Assembly (NCBI GenBank): GCA_017882685.1
Contig: JADGPA010000028.1
Location: 1-43,948, forward strand
From: Propionibacteriaceae bacterium
Lineage (GTDB): Bacteria > Actinomycetota > Actinomycetes > Propionibacteriales > Propionibacteriaceae
Length of the DNA stretch: 43,948 nucleotides
Direction of reading: 5' to 3'
This document shows, piece after piece, positions 6,618 through 14,896 of this stretch. The number at the start of each line of letters is the position of its first letter. Position 1 is the first letter of the stretch. A model generated the notes under the pieces. It was not told where the DNA came from. It did no database searches and was given only the letters and a program-made list of their open reading frames with translations. Both the position numbers and the translations under genes were made by a program.

Positions 6618-8726
6618 GTGAGCAACAGCATCTACGTGGCAGCGCCGGAGGGGCTGACGGGCAAGTCGATGGTGGCCGTCGGCATGATCGAGGCCCTGAC
6701 CCGCACCGTGAGTTCTGTGGGCGTGTTCCGTCCCGTGGTTCGCAGCGGGCGCCAGGACGAGATCCTCCAGATCCTGGTCAGCCAGCCCGGTATCACCCAG
6801 ACCTACGAAGAGGCGGTCGGCGTCACCTACGCCGAGGTCCACGCCGACGCCGACGCAGCCCTCCACGTCCTCGTGGAGAAGTACGCGGCCATCAAGGAGA
6901 AGTACGAGTCGGTGGTGATCCTCGGCTCCGACTACACCGAGACCACCTCACCCACGGAGCTCACGTTCAACGCACGGGTGGCAGCGAACCTCAGTGCACC
7001 GGTGATCCTCGTCGTCTCCGGCCGGAACCGGACGCCGGAGGAGATCCGCTCCGCAGCAGAGGGTGGCCTTGCCGAGTTCCAGGCGCATCACGCGAAGGTG
7101 ATCGCTGTGATCGCCAACCGGGTGTCGTCGCTCGACCGCGCGTCCAGCGACGAGGTGGACCCGGCAGAACTCGACGCCGTCCGCGCCGAACTCGCCAAAC
7201 TCGCCGGCGTTGTCACCGCGGCACTTCCGGCCGACCGGCTGCTGGCAGCTCCGAGGTTGCGCGCCCAGTTCGAGGCCGTCGATGCCAACCTGGTGCTGGG
7301 CAACCCCGAGCTGCTGGACCGCGAGAGCCAGGACATCCTCGTTGCGGCGATGACGCTGCCGAACGTACTGCGCCGGCTGACGCCGGAGTCGACGATCATC
7401 ATGCCGGGCGACCGTTCCGACATGCTGCCCGGGCTGCTGCTGGCGCACGCTTCCGGCTCGTTCCCGCAGCTGGCCGGCATCATCCTGCTCGGTGGCTACG
7501 AGATCCCGGACACGATCGCGCGGCTGATCAGCAGCATCCACAACGAGCTGCCGATCGGCATGACGCATCTGGGCACTTTCACCGCAGCGGACAAGATGTT
7601 CCGCCTCGAGGGCGCGATGACGTCCAGCTCCCGCAAGGTCGAGGTCGCCCGTCGCCTTTTCTCCGAGCACGTGGACGTGCCGGCCCTGCTGCGCGCGCTG
7701 CAGGTGCACCGGTCGGAGGTGATGACGCCGCTGATGTTCGAACACCAGCTGCAGGACATCGCGCGCAACGACCGCCAGACGATCGTGATGCCCGAATCCA
7801 CCGACGACCGCATCCTGGAGTCGGCCGACATCCTGCTGCGCCGCGGCGTGGCGAACCTGATCCTGCTCGGCGACGCCCAGGCGATCAAGCTGCGCGCGAC
7901 CCACCTCGGCCTCGGCCTGCTCGGCGTCCAGGTGGTCAACCCCAACGACCCCGAGCTGGTCGAGAAGTTCGCTGGCGAGTACGCGCGGCTGCGGGCACAC
8001 AAGGGCGTGACGGTCGAGCAGGCGCGGGAGAAGCTGAAGGACCTGTCCTACTTCGGGACGATGATGGTGCACCTCGGCATGGCCGACGGCATGGTTTCCG
8101 GTGCGATCAACACCACGGCGAACACGATCCGGCCGTCGCTGGAGTTCATGAAGACGAAGCTGGGCGTCAACGTCGTCTCCGGCTCGTTCCTGATGTGCAT
8201 GCCCGACCGGGTGGTCGTCTACGCCGACTGCGCGGTGAATCCCGACCCGACAGCGGAGCAACTGGCAGACATCGCGATCAGTTCCGCGGAGACTGCCGTC
8301 GCCTTCGGCATCGAGCCGCGGGTGGCGATGCTGTCCTACTCCACCGGCACCTCGGGCACCGGGGCAGACGTGGACAAGGTGCGAGCAGCAACGGAAATCG
8401 TCCGGGAGCGGCGTCCCGACCTGGCTCTGGAGGGCCCGATCCAGTTCGACGCTGCCGTCGACGCTGCGGTCGCCCGTACGAAACTGCCGGACTCGAAGGT
8501 GGCCGGACGCGCGACCGTGTTCATCTTCCCCGACCTCAACACCGGCAACAACACCTACAAGGCCGTGCAGCGCTCGTCCGGCGCCGTCGCGATCGGACCA
8601 GTGCTGCAGGGCCTGAAGCGGGCGGTCAACGACCTGTCCCGCGGCGCCCTTGTCGAGGACATCGTGAACACGGTGGCGATCACAGCCATCCAGGCACAGG
8701 CCGAACCCCGAGGAGAAGACGCGTGA
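6618..8726 (+). CDS. pta: Phosphate acetyltransferase (long form)
   Basis: The 702-residue enzyme converts acetyl-CoA and phosphate to acetyl phosphate. It is the long three-part form: an N-terminal BioD/P-loop-like domain (IYVAAPEGLTGKSMVAVGM), a DRTGG middle domain (about 215-330), and a C-terminal PTA_PTB catalytic domain from about 375 (VMPESTDDRILESADILLRR, MADGMVSGAI, TGTSGTGADVDKV, FPDLNTGNNTYKAVQR). The GTG start is supported by homology to SxSIYVAAPEG starts. TAGCCT (6606-6611) lies exactly 6 bases before it, with no Shine-Dalgarno, so leaderless initiation is likely. It overlaps ackA by 4 bases (GTGA), the usual acetate/ATP-forming operon. Confidence 0.96.
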   Translation: MSNSIYVAAPEGLTGKSMVAVGMIEALTRTVSSVGVFRPVVRSGRQDEILQILVSQPGITQTYEEAVGVTYAEVHADADAALHVLVEKYAAIKEKYESVVILGSDYTETTSPTELTFNARVAANLSAPVILVVSGRNRTPEEIRSAAEGGLAEFQAHHAKVIAVIANRVSSLDRASSDEVDPAELDAVRAELAKLAGVVTAALPADRLLAAPRLRAQFEAVDANLVLGNPELLDRESQDILVAAMTLPNVLRRLTPESTIIMPGDRSDMLPGLLLAHASGSFPQLAGIILLGGYEIPDTIARLISSIHNELPIGMTHLGTFTAADKMFRLEGAMTSSSRKVEVARRLFSEHVDVPALLRALQVHRSEVMTPLMFEHQLQDIARNDRQTIVMPESTDDRILESADILLRRGVANLILLGDAQAIKLRATHLGLGLLGVQVVNPNDPELVEKFAGEYARLRAHKGVTVEQAREKLKDLSYFGTMMVHLGMADGMVSGAINTTANTIRPSLEFMKTKLGVNVVSGSFLMCMPDRVVVYADCAVNPDPTAEQLADIAISSAETAVAFGIEPRVAMLSYSTGTSGTGADVDKVRAATEIVRERRPDLALEGPIQFDAAVDAAVARTKLPDSKVAGRATVFIFPDLNTGNNTYKAVQRSSGAVAIGPVLQGLKRAVNDLSRGALVEDIVNTVAITAIQAQAEPRGEDA

Positions 8727-9907
8727 GCACCCCGATCCTGCTGCTGAACTGCGGCTCGAGCTCGATCAAGTACCAGGTGATCGACGCAGACTCCGAGCGG
8801 GTGATCGCCAGTGGCATCATCCAGCGGATCGGCGACGAGTCCGGCACGCTCGACCACAAGCTGGACGGGGAGACCGTCCACGTCGATCGTGGCTTCCCGA
8901 ACCACGCCCGGGCCCTGAGCTACCTGGTGCGGGTGTTCGAGGCCCACGGCCCGAGCCTTGCCGACATCAAGGCCGTCGGCCATCGCACCGTCCACGGCGG
9001 TGAGGCGTTCCGCTCCACCGTCGTCATCGACGACGGGGTATTGGAGAAGCTGCGCCAACTGAGCCCGCTCGCCCCGCTGCACAACCCGCCGGGCATCGCC
9101 GGTATCGAGGCAGCGCGGGAGGCGCTGCCGAACGTGCCGCACGTGGCCATCTTCGACACCGCCTTCTTCGCCACCCTGCCGCCGGAGGCCTACACCTACG
9201 CCATCGACACCGAGATCGCCAAGGCCCACGGCATCCGCAAGTACGGCTTCCACGGCACCTCGCACAGCTTCGTGTCGCGGAAGGTCGCAGAGGTGCTCGG
9301 CAAGGACTACTCCGAGCTGAACCAGATCGTGTGCCACCTCGGCAACGGCGCCTCGATCTCCGCGATCAGGGGCGGGGTCGCCGTGGATACATCGATGGGG
9401 CTGACCCCGCTGGCCGGCCTGGTGATGGGCACCCGCTCCGGCGATGTCGATCCGGGCCTGCACGCCTTCCTCGGCCGCAGCCTCGGCATCGACCTGGCCG
9501 AGGTGGACAGCCTGCTGAACAAGAAGTCGGGCATGCTCGGCCTCTGCGGGGTGACCGACTTCCGCGACATCAACGACCTGATCAACGAGGGCGACCAAGC
9601 TGCAGACCTCGCGATGAACGTCTACGTGCACCGGCTGGTCAGCTACATCGGCTCCTACCTCGCCGTGCTGGGACGCGTGGACGTGCTCACGTTCACCGCC
9701 GGCGTGGGCGAGAACGACGCACTCGTGCGCGCGCGGGTGCTGGATCGGCTGGCCCCACTCGGCTTCCTGATGGACGCGGCGGCGAACGAAACCCGCTCGA
9801 AGGAGCCGCGACTGATCTCGGTTCCGGAGTCGCGGGTCACCGTGATGGTGGTACCCACGAACGAGGAACTCGCCATGGCAAGGGAGACCAAGGCAGCCAT
9901 CGCCTGA
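8723..9907 (+). CDS. ackA: Acetate kinase
   Basis: The 394-residue protein makes acetate and ATP from acetyl phosphate. It belongs to the ASKHA superfamily: LLLNCGSSSIKY at the N-terminus (phosphate 1), VGHRTVHGGE, FDTAFFATLPPEAYTYAID, YGFHGTSHSFVSRK, HLGNGASISAIRGG (phosphate 2), DTSMGLTPLAGLVMGTRSGD and the adenosine motif FTAGVGEND. The GTG start at 8723 overlaps the pta stop in a GTGA, so translation is coupled; AGGAGAAGACGC provides the Shine-Dalgarno. The frame stays open upstream inside pta, but that part is antisense-free noise and not part of the gene. Together with pta it gives substrate-level ATP in fermentation and acetate assimilation in reverse. Confidence 0.97.
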   Translation: MSTPILLLNCGSSSIKYQVIDADSERVIASGIIQRIGDESGTLDHKLDGETVHVDRGFPNHARALSYLVRVFEAHGPSLADIKAVGHRTVHGGEAFRSTVVIDDGVLEKLRQLSPLAPLHNPPGIAGIEAAREALPNVPHVAIFDTAFFATLPPEAYTYAIDTEIAKAHGIRKYGFHGTSHSFVSRKVAEVLGKDYSELNQIVCHLGNGASISAIRGGVAVDTSMGLTPLAGLVMGTRSGDVDPGLHAFLGRSLGIDLAEVDSLLNKKSGMLGLCGVTDFRDINDLINEGDQAADLAMNVYVHRLVSYIGSYLAVLGRVDVLTFTAGVGENDALVRARVLDRLAPLGFLMDAAANETRSKEPRLISVPESRVTVMVVPTNEELAMARETKAAIA

Positions 9908-9940
9908 TCACGGTCCCAGCGGAGTCCTGTCGAAGCCCCG

Positions 9941-9974
9941 GTTATCCACAGGACTCGTCCACAGTGGGGATAAC
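9941..9974. repeat. Inverted pair of DnaA-box-like sequences
   Basis: GTTATCCACAG on the plus strand (9941-9951) faces GTTATCCCCAC on the minus strand (9974-9964). TTATCCACA matches the DnaA-box consensus TTATNCACA exactly; the partner TTATCCCCA differs by one base. A further TCCACAG lies between them. It sits in the gap after ackA and just before the degraded DUF222-HNH gene. There is no dnaA, dnaN or AT-rich unwinding element nearby, so it is not an origin; a DnaA titration site or a family-specific element of DUF222 genes is possible. Confidence 0.5.
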
Positions 9975-9981
9975 TACAACG

Positions 9982-11168
9982 GTGTCATTCCATGCTTTCG
10001 GTAAGCTGCCCGCCAGCCAGTTGAGACGGGGTCTAGTGCGCAGTTCGGATCGGCAGAGTCGGCCGTCGACGACCCGCGTGCCCAAGGCCGCCATGGCTGT
10101 CCTAGCGCTCGCGCTCGGCATCGGCATCGCGTGGGACCACACCCCGAGGTGGCTGATGCCGCGACCGCGGGGCGCATCAGTGTGAACCAGGCCCGGGCGA
10201 TCCACACCGTCCTTGGTGGGATGGACGGGCTGAGCGACGGCCAGCAGACCCAGGCGCAGGACCTGCTGCTGTCCATGGCAGCGAGCATGGACACCGACCG
10301 GCTCGCCAAAGCCGCCCCACAGGTCCTGGCACAGGTCGCACCCCAGCAGGCCGAGGAGAACCTCGAGAAGCGGCTCCAACGTCAGGCCGAGGCCGCCCAC
10401 CACAACCGGTCACTGGTGTTCGGCCGCGACGGTAACGGGTCGGTCACCTTCACCGGCAGCCTGCCGGTGGTCGACGGCGAGGCCTGGATCGCCGTCCTCG
10501 ACGCCTACACCGAATCGAAGCGCCGGACCGCTTTGGAAGAACGAGACCCGCTCGCCACCAGCCTCACCCCGCAACAGCGCCGCGCCGATGCGCTGGTGGC
10601 GACGATCGGCGGCCACCAGCGTGGAAAGCGTGCACCCCGGGTTGCCGGTGACCGGCCCCGGGTCGTGGTCACCCTCGACTACGACAAGCTGCGCCGCGAC
10701 GCCGCCGACGCCGGACTCATCGGAGCCGACGAACCGATCAGCGCCGGCGACCTGCGCCGGCTGTGCTGCGACAGCGGTCTCCTGCCGGCCGTGCTCGGCG
10801 GACCCAGCCAGGTGCTGGACGTCGGCCGTGAGCGGCGGCTGGTGACACCAAACATCCGCGCCGCCCTCGACCTGCGCGACGCCGGGTGCATCTTCCCCGG
10901 CTGCGACACCCGGGCGTCCGCCTGCGAAGCCCACCACCTGGTGCCCTGGTGGTGCGGGGGAAGAACCGCCCTGCCCAACCTGTGCCTGCTCTGCCACCAC
11001 CACCATGCCCTGCTCGAGCCGGCCAGATACGGCACCCGTGACCAATGGGAGGTACGAATCGCCAAGGACGGCACACCCGAGGTCACCCCGCCCCGAAGAT
11101 GCGATCCGGAACGAAGACCGCTGCACCACGCCCGCTTCGAGACAAAAGCGCTGGCCAGAAGCGCCTAA
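9982..11168 (+). pseudogene. DUF222 / HNH endonuclease (13E12 family), 5' end degraded
   Basis: From EVADAATAGRISVNQARAIH (about 10146) to the end the frame is intact and typical: a helical DUF222 region, then the HNH nuclease motif GCIFPGCDTRASACEAHHLV, GGRTALPNLCLLC and HHHHALLE at about 10885-11020. The first 100 or more residues expected for the family are missing. Just upstream, the frame reading KAAMAVLALALGIGIAWDHTP would run directly into EVADAATAG if one C were added to the CCCC run at 10142-10145, so a one-base deletion probably broke the gene there. A GTG at 9982 is the most upstream start in that frame, but even so the N-terminus is short. A shortened product could start at GTG 10131. 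These genes are multicopy in many actinobacteria and their function is poorly known. Confidence 0.6.
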
Positions 11169-11210
11169 CGCCCGGCGGGTTGGCGTGCGCTCGGGCTGTG
11201 TCGCGGCCGC

Positions 11211-12080
11211 CTACCCGGCCGCGAGCACCTCGCGGAGCTTGGCCGCGAATTCCTCGGGCTTGCCCGCGTAAGGACCGTCCCCGCCGTTGAATCCGCCGTG
11301 GTGGCTGGGGAACATCGTGGGTTCGCTGCCGAGGAGCCTGGCCACCTCGGCAGCGGCCCGGCCGGGAACCTGGTTACGTGATTCGACACCGGCGGCGATC
11401 ACGACCGTGGTCGGGGCAGCATTCAGGGCGTCCGGGTCGAGGTCGTACTCGATCACGGGGTCGGAGACACCCGACATCAGCGGGTTGTCGCGGCCGCCGT
11501 CGTCCTCGGTCGGCAGGCCGAACATGGCCGGGTCGGGCGCCGGTTGGTCGAGGTGCTGGTGCGTGAACTCACCTTCGGTCGACGTGAGGACGATGAACCG
11601 GGCCATCCCCGCCCCGAAGCCGCCCCGGCGGTAGGCATCGGTGACCTGGCGGAACGCCGCCCTGGCGTTGGCGGCGTCCGGCAGCACCTCCAGGATCGGC
11701 GGCTCGTGCGCCACCAGCACCGCCACGTCGTCGGGATACAGGCTGACAAGGGCCAGCCCCGTCACCGCGCCACCGCTGCTACCGAAGACGTCCACCGGGC
11801 CGCCGCCCACGAGGCCGATCAGCTGGTGCACGTCCTCGGCGTTCTGCCGCGGGCTGTGGTCGGCGTCCGCCACGTGGCTTCGATCGCACCCGCGCGGGTC
11901 ATAGCTCACCACCGTCCGGTCAGGGAAGCGGGACGCGAGTTCGGCGAATCCGGACGAGCCCATCGGGTGGCCGATCATGAACAGCGGGCGCTGCCCGTCC
12001 GCCGGCGGCAAGGGGCCAGCGATGTCGTAGACCAGCGCGCCGCCAGGGACGTCAAGGTCATGCGTGACCGTTTCTGCCAT
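11211..12080 (-). CDS. Alpha/beta hydrolase
   Basis: A 289-residue alpha/beta-hydrolase fold protein. Visible are the oxyanion strand FMIGHPMGSSGF, the nucleophile elbow DVFGSSGGAVTGLAL (Ser in G-S-S-G-G, about residue 105), an acid region near VVIAAGVESRNQVPG, and the catalytic His in FPSHHGGF near the C-terminus. The substrate cannot be told from the sequence; the family includes esterases and antibiotic-modifying hydrolases. I chose ATG 12080 (MAETVTHDLD) because GGAGAGG lies 6 bases upstream; a longer frame exists but has no homology-like content. It is divergent from the aldo/keto reductase with 98 bases between. Confidence 0.85.
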   Translation of the reverse strand: MAETVTHDLDVPGGALVYDIAGPLPPADGQRPLFMIGHPMGSSGFAELASRFPDRTVVSYDPRGCDRSHVADADHSPRQNAEDVHQLIGLVGGGPVDVFGSSGGAVTGLALVSLYPDDVAVLVAHEPPILEVLPDAANARAAFRQVTDAYRRGGFGAGMARFIVLTSTEGEFTHQHLDQPAPDPAMFGLPTEDDGGRDNPLMSGVSDPVIEYDLDPDALNAAPTTVVIAAGVESRNQVPGRAAAEVARLLGSEPTMFPSHHGGFNGGDGPYAGKPEEFAAKLREVLAAG

Positions 12081-12144
12081 GGTGTCCTCTCCAACGGCCA
12101 CCCTGATGGAAGTGCCCGCCCTCGGCAACCACGCACTTCTGCTG

Positions 12145-12172
12145 TTGTAGGAACCAGCAGACGGGTTACAGT
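12145..12172 (+). promoter_or_regulatory. Putative leaderless promoter of the aldo/keto reductase
   Basis: TTGTAG (12145-12150), 16 bases of spacer, then TACAGT (12167-12172) end 6 bases before the ATG at 12179. Transcription would start at or next to the A of ATG. No Shine-Dalgarno is visible, which agrees with a leaderless mRNA. Confidence 0.5.
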
Positions 12173-12178
12173 CGCGGC

Positions 12179-13159
12179 ATGCAGCAGCGACCATTGGGAC
12201 AAACAGGGCGCGGGGTTTCCGTCATCGGACTCGGCACCTGGCAACTCGGCGCCGATTGGGGCGAGGTGAGCGAGGCAGACGCCACGGCGATCCTCGCAGC
12301 ATCCGTCGAAGCCGGCGTGACCCTCTTCGACACCGCCGACGTCTACGGCGACGGACGCAGTGAGGCCCTGATCGGCCGGTTCCTCGCCGAGCGTCCCGGT
12401 CACGGCATCACCGTCGCGACCAAGATGGGACGCCGCCTGCCGCAGGAACCGGCGAACTACTCCCCGCTGAACTTCCGTGACTGGACGAAGCGCTCCCGGG
12501 CCAACCTCGGCGTGGAGACTCTCGACCTCGTGCAGCTGCACTGCCCGCCCACAGCCGTGATCGAGGACGACGCCACCTACGCAGCCCTCGACGAGCTCGT
12601 CGCTGAAGGGGTGATCGCCGCCTACGGCGTGTCCGTGGAGACCTGCGCGCAGGCCCTCGCCGCCATCTCGCGACCGCATGTCACCAACGTGCAGATCATC
12701 GTCAACCCGTTCCGGCTGAAGCCTCTGGACGAGGTGCTCCCGGCAGCCGAGGCGGCCGGCGTGTCCATCTTCGCCCGTGTCCCGCTGGCCTCAGGTCTGT
12801 TGTCCGGCAAGTACACGGCCGAGACCACGTTCGCCCCGGACGACCACCGCACCTACAACCGTCACGGCGAGGCATTCGATCGTGGGGAGACCTTCTCCGG
12901 AGTCGACTTCGAGGTCGGTCTGGAGGCCGTCTCCCGGCTCGCAGCTTCCGTTCCTGCCGGGGTGTCCCTCCCGGCGGCGACGCTGGCGTGGATCACGTCC
13001 CTGCCCGGCATCACCGCCGTGATCCCCGGTGCTCGCAGCGTCACCCAGGCCAGCTCCAATGCCGAAGCTGCAGGCTTGATCGACCTCGAGGGGTTCGACG
13101 CGGAAGTCCGCGAGACGTACGACGAGCTCCTGCGTCCATCCATCCATCCGCACTGGTGA
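12179..13159 (+). CDS. Aldo/keto reductase
   Basis: The 326-residue TIM-barrel NADPH oxidoreductase has the full catalytic tetrad: Asp51 and Tyr56 in LFDTADVYGDGRSE, Lys82 in VATKMG, and His121 in LDLVQLHCPP. The C-terminal cofactor region reads GITAVIPGARSVTQASSNAEA. It fits the AKR families related to YajO/YghZ-type and actinobacterial general stress reductases; the substrate is not predictable. It has its own leaderless-type promoter. The regulator gene that follows starts 20 bases after its stop but also has its own -10-like box. Confidence 0.9.
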   Translation: MQQRPLGQTGRGVSVIGLGTWQLGADWGEVSEADATAILAASVEAGVTLFDTADVYGDGRSEALIGRFLAERPGHGITVATKMGRRLPQEPANYSPLNFRDWTKRSRANLGVETLDLVQLHCPPTAVIEDDATYAALDELVAEGVIAAYGVSVETCAQALAAISRPHVTNVQIIVNPFRLKPLDEVLPAAEAAGVSIFARVPLASGLLSGKYTAETTFAPDDHRTYNRHGEAFDRGETFSGVDFEVGLEAVSRLAASVPAGVSLPAATLAWITSLPGITAVIPGARSVTQASSNAEAAGLIDLEGFDAEVRETYDELLRPSIHPHW

Positions 13160-13179
13160 CCCGCTACTAGAGTTGCGCC

Positions 13180-13482
13180 ATGGGTGAGGTGCTGCCATTC
13201 CGCCGGGAGCCTTCCGCGCGTCCCGAACCGCTGTGGCGCGAGGCCGTCGGCGTGCAGTTGCGTGAGGAACGCGCAGCCCGCAGCGAACGCCTCACCGACG
13301 TGGCCGGCCGCGCCGGCGTCTCCAGCCAGTACCTCTCCGAGCTCGAGCGAGGCCTCAAGGAACCGTCCTCCGAGGTGCTCGCAGCCCTCGCCGGAGCCCT
13401 GCGGCTCAGCGTCGCCGACCTCACTTCCCGCGCCGTCGGACGACTCACGGCCGTCCGCGGCCCGGTCTGCCTGGCCGCCTGA
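13180..13482 (+). CDS. PopR/ClgR-like helix-turn-helix regulator with C-terminal LAA degron
   Basis: A 100-residue XRE-family regulator. The HTH lies in residues 33-60: RLTDVAGRAGVSSQYLSELE followed by RGLKEPSSEVLAALAGAL, the wording typical of the actinobacterial clp regulators ClgR and PopR. The protein ends Cys-Leu-Ala-Ala. From memory, PopR and ClgR carry C-terminal Ala residues that make them substrates of ClpP1P2, linking clpP3P4 expression to protease activity. Here the gene is tail to tail with a two-gene clpP operon; the stop codons share TGATCA (13480-13485) with no bases between the genes. TAGAGT (13168-13173) lies 6 bases before the ATG, so a leaderless mRNA is likely. Function is inferred from motif, degron and neighbourhood together. 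Confidence 0.8.
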   Translation: MGEVLPFRREPSARPEPLWREAVGVQLREERAARSERLTDVAGRAGVSSQYLSELERGLKEPSSEVLAALAGALRLSVADLTSRAVGRLTAVRGPVCLAA

Positions 13483-14076
13483 TCACTCGGGAGCGACGGT
13501 CAGCACCTGATCGACCACCCCGTAAGCCACCGCCTGCTCCGGCGTGAGGATCAGGTCCCGCTCGGTGTCCTCCCGCAGCTGTTCCGGTGTCCGCCCGGTG
13601 TGGGCGCTGAGCAACTGCTCTTGCATCGCCCGCACCCGTGCCACCTCGTCAGCCTCGAGGATCAGGTCGGGGATGGTCCCGCGTCCCTCGGTGGCGGGGG
13701 CGTGGATCACCACCCGGCCGTGCGGCAGGATCTGCCGGTGCCCCGCAGCCCCACCTGCCAGCAGGACAGCCGCGCTGGCCACCACCTGTCCCACGCATGT
13801 GGTCTCCACCGGCGGACGGACGAACTGCATCGCGTCATAGATCGCCAGCGTCGCCGGGATCGAGCCACCGGTGCTGTTCAGGTACAGCGAGATCGGGGTG
13901 TCCGGGTTGTCGTTTGCCAGGTGCAGCAGTTGCGCGATCACCGCATTGGCCACCCCGTCGTCGATGCCCGTCCCGAGGTAGATGATTCGGTCGGCCAAGA
14001 GTCGGCTGTAGATGTCGACCGTCCGCTCGCCCGCGTTCGTGCGGGTGGTGACGTAGGGAATCGTGTAGCTGCTCAT
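13483..14076 (-). CDS. ClpP-family subunit (ClpP4-like) with Ala at the catalytic Ser position
   Basis: 197 residues with the full ClpP/crotonase fold: FSRLL-like IYSRLLADRIIYLGTGIDDG, LYLNSTGGSIPATLAIYDAM, VGQVVASAAVLLAGG, LPHGRVVIHAPA and EDTERDLILTPEQAVAYGVV. The His (125) and Asp (174) of the triad are present. In E. coli ClpP Ser97, His122 and Asp171 are 25 and 49 residues apart; in this protein residue 125 minus 25 is Ala100 (codon GCC at 13779-13777), with Ser101 next to it. The proline in NSPGGS is also changed to Thr. It may be a catalytically dead partner in a mixed ClpP3-ClpP4-type complex. It is the second gene of the operon, starting in an ATGA overlap with the active paralogue. 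Confidence 0.85.
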   Translation of the reverse strand: MSSYTIPYVTTRTNAGERTVDIYSRLLADRIIYLGTGIDDGVANAVIAQLLHLANDNPDTPISLYLNSTGGSIPATLAIYDAMQFVRPPVETTCVGQVVASAAVLLAGGAAGHRQILPHGRVVIHAPATEGRGTIPDLILEADEVARVRAMQEQLLSAHTGRTPEQLREDTERDLILTPEQAVAYGVVDQVLTVAPE

Positions 14077-14690
14077 GCCGTCTGCCCCAATCCGATGGTG
14101 CGGCTGCGTCCTGGCAAGACGTCGGCCAGGGTCGTGATGATGTGGTCGACGAAGCCATACTCGAGCGCTTCGGCGGCGTCGAACCAGCGGTCGCGACGCG
14201 AGTCGGCCTCGACGCGGGCCACCGGTTGCCCGGTGTCCTCGGCGATGCAACCAAGGACGGTGTCGCGCGTGCGCCGCAGGTCGTCGGCCTGGATCGCGAT
14301 GTCCATGGCCGTGCCGCCGATGCCGCCAGAGCCCTGGTGCAGCAGCACCCGCGCGTGCGGCATCGTGTAGCGCCTCCCAGGCGTGCCGGACGACAGCAGG
14401 AACTGGCCGGCGCTGTAGGCCATGCCCAGGTTGATCGTCGCCACGTCGTTCGGGATGGCCCGCATGGTGTCGCGGATGGCGAGCATGCCGGGCACCGAGC
14501 CGCCGGGGGAATTGATCAGGAAGCGGATGTCGGTCTTCGGGTCGCTGGCCGACAGCACCAGCAGCGCGTTGCACAGCCGGTTGGTGTTCAGGTCCTCCAG
14601 GGGTTCGCCCAGCAGGATCGTGCGTTGCTCGAACAATCGGTCGTACAGCTCGTGGTCAAGGTGGAGCAGCGAGCCAGTGGTTTCACTCAT
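14073..14690 (-). CDS. clpP: ATP-dependent Clp protease proteolytic subunit (ClpP3-like)
   Basis: 205 residues; forms the barrel peptidase used by ClpX/ClpC ATPases for protein degradation. The triad is intact and correctly spaced: Ser93 in GMAYSAGQFLL, His118 in PHARVLLHQG and Asp167 in DSRRDRWF. The NSPGGSVPGMLAI oxyanion strand is present. I chose ATG 14690 (MSETTGSLLH) with GGGGGA before it, rather than a longer in-frame extension that covers the promoter region and contains the palindrome at 14731-14747. It is first in a two-gene operon. The AYSAGQFLL wording and pairing with a second ClpP fit the ClpP3/ClpP4 lineage of Streptomyces, not the essential ClpP1/ClpP2 pair. Confidence 0.9.
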   Translation of the reverse strand: MSETTGSLLHLDHELYDRLFEQRTILLGEPLEDLNTNRLCNALLVLSASDPKTDIRFLINSPGGSVPGMLAIRDTMRAIPNDVATINLGMAYSAGQFLLSSGTPGRRYTMPHARVLLHQGSGGIGGTAMDIAIQADDLRRTRDTVLGCIAEDTGQPVARVEADSRRDRWFDAAEALEYGFVDHIITTLADVLPGRSRTIGLGQTA

Positions 14691-14730
14691 TCCCCCAGCG
14701 TCCCCGCGGTCGGTCGGCAACGGGAGGCCG

Positions 14731-14747
14731 TGCTGCTGTCGGCAGAT
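14731..14747 (-). promoter_or_regulatory. PopR-box-like palindrome upstream of the clpP operon
   Basis: TGCTGCTGTCGGCAGAT fits, at 11 of 14 arm positions, the palindrome TTCTGCC-N3-GGCAGAA that I remember as the PopR operator at Streptomyces clpP3. It lies 41-57 bases before the clpP start. A few bases further upstream the minus strand reads GGTTCGCCGACGGC (14763-14750), close to the ClgR box GTTCGC-N5-GCG but with the last G missing. The regulator encoded next door has the matching family traits. Confidence 0.5.
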
Positions 14748-14896
14748 CAGCCGTCGGCGAACCGGGAACTGTCCGCGCGGGTCTTGGTAGTGCAGCCCGC
14801 GTTGGGCCGTATCCAATGCCGGCTCGATGAGCACGACCTGCCGGTCGTCCAGCCCTGAGTCTTGGCGCACGCCCGTTGGTGGGTGATCATTGCCCG

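Noticed and set aside
8195-8722. Upstream extension of the acetate kinase frame into pta
   Set aside because: The acetate kinase N-terminus (STPILLLNCGSSSIKY) fixes the start at 8723; the upstream residues are out-of-frame pta.
9941-9974. Chromosomal replication origin
   Set aside because: Only two DnaA-like boxes, no AT-rich unwinding region and no dnaA or dnaN next to them.
10131-11168. DUF222-HNH gene as insertion sequence or homing element
   Set aside because: No terminal inverted repeats, target duplication or intron/intein context is visible; it is better read as a degraded member of a multicopy family.
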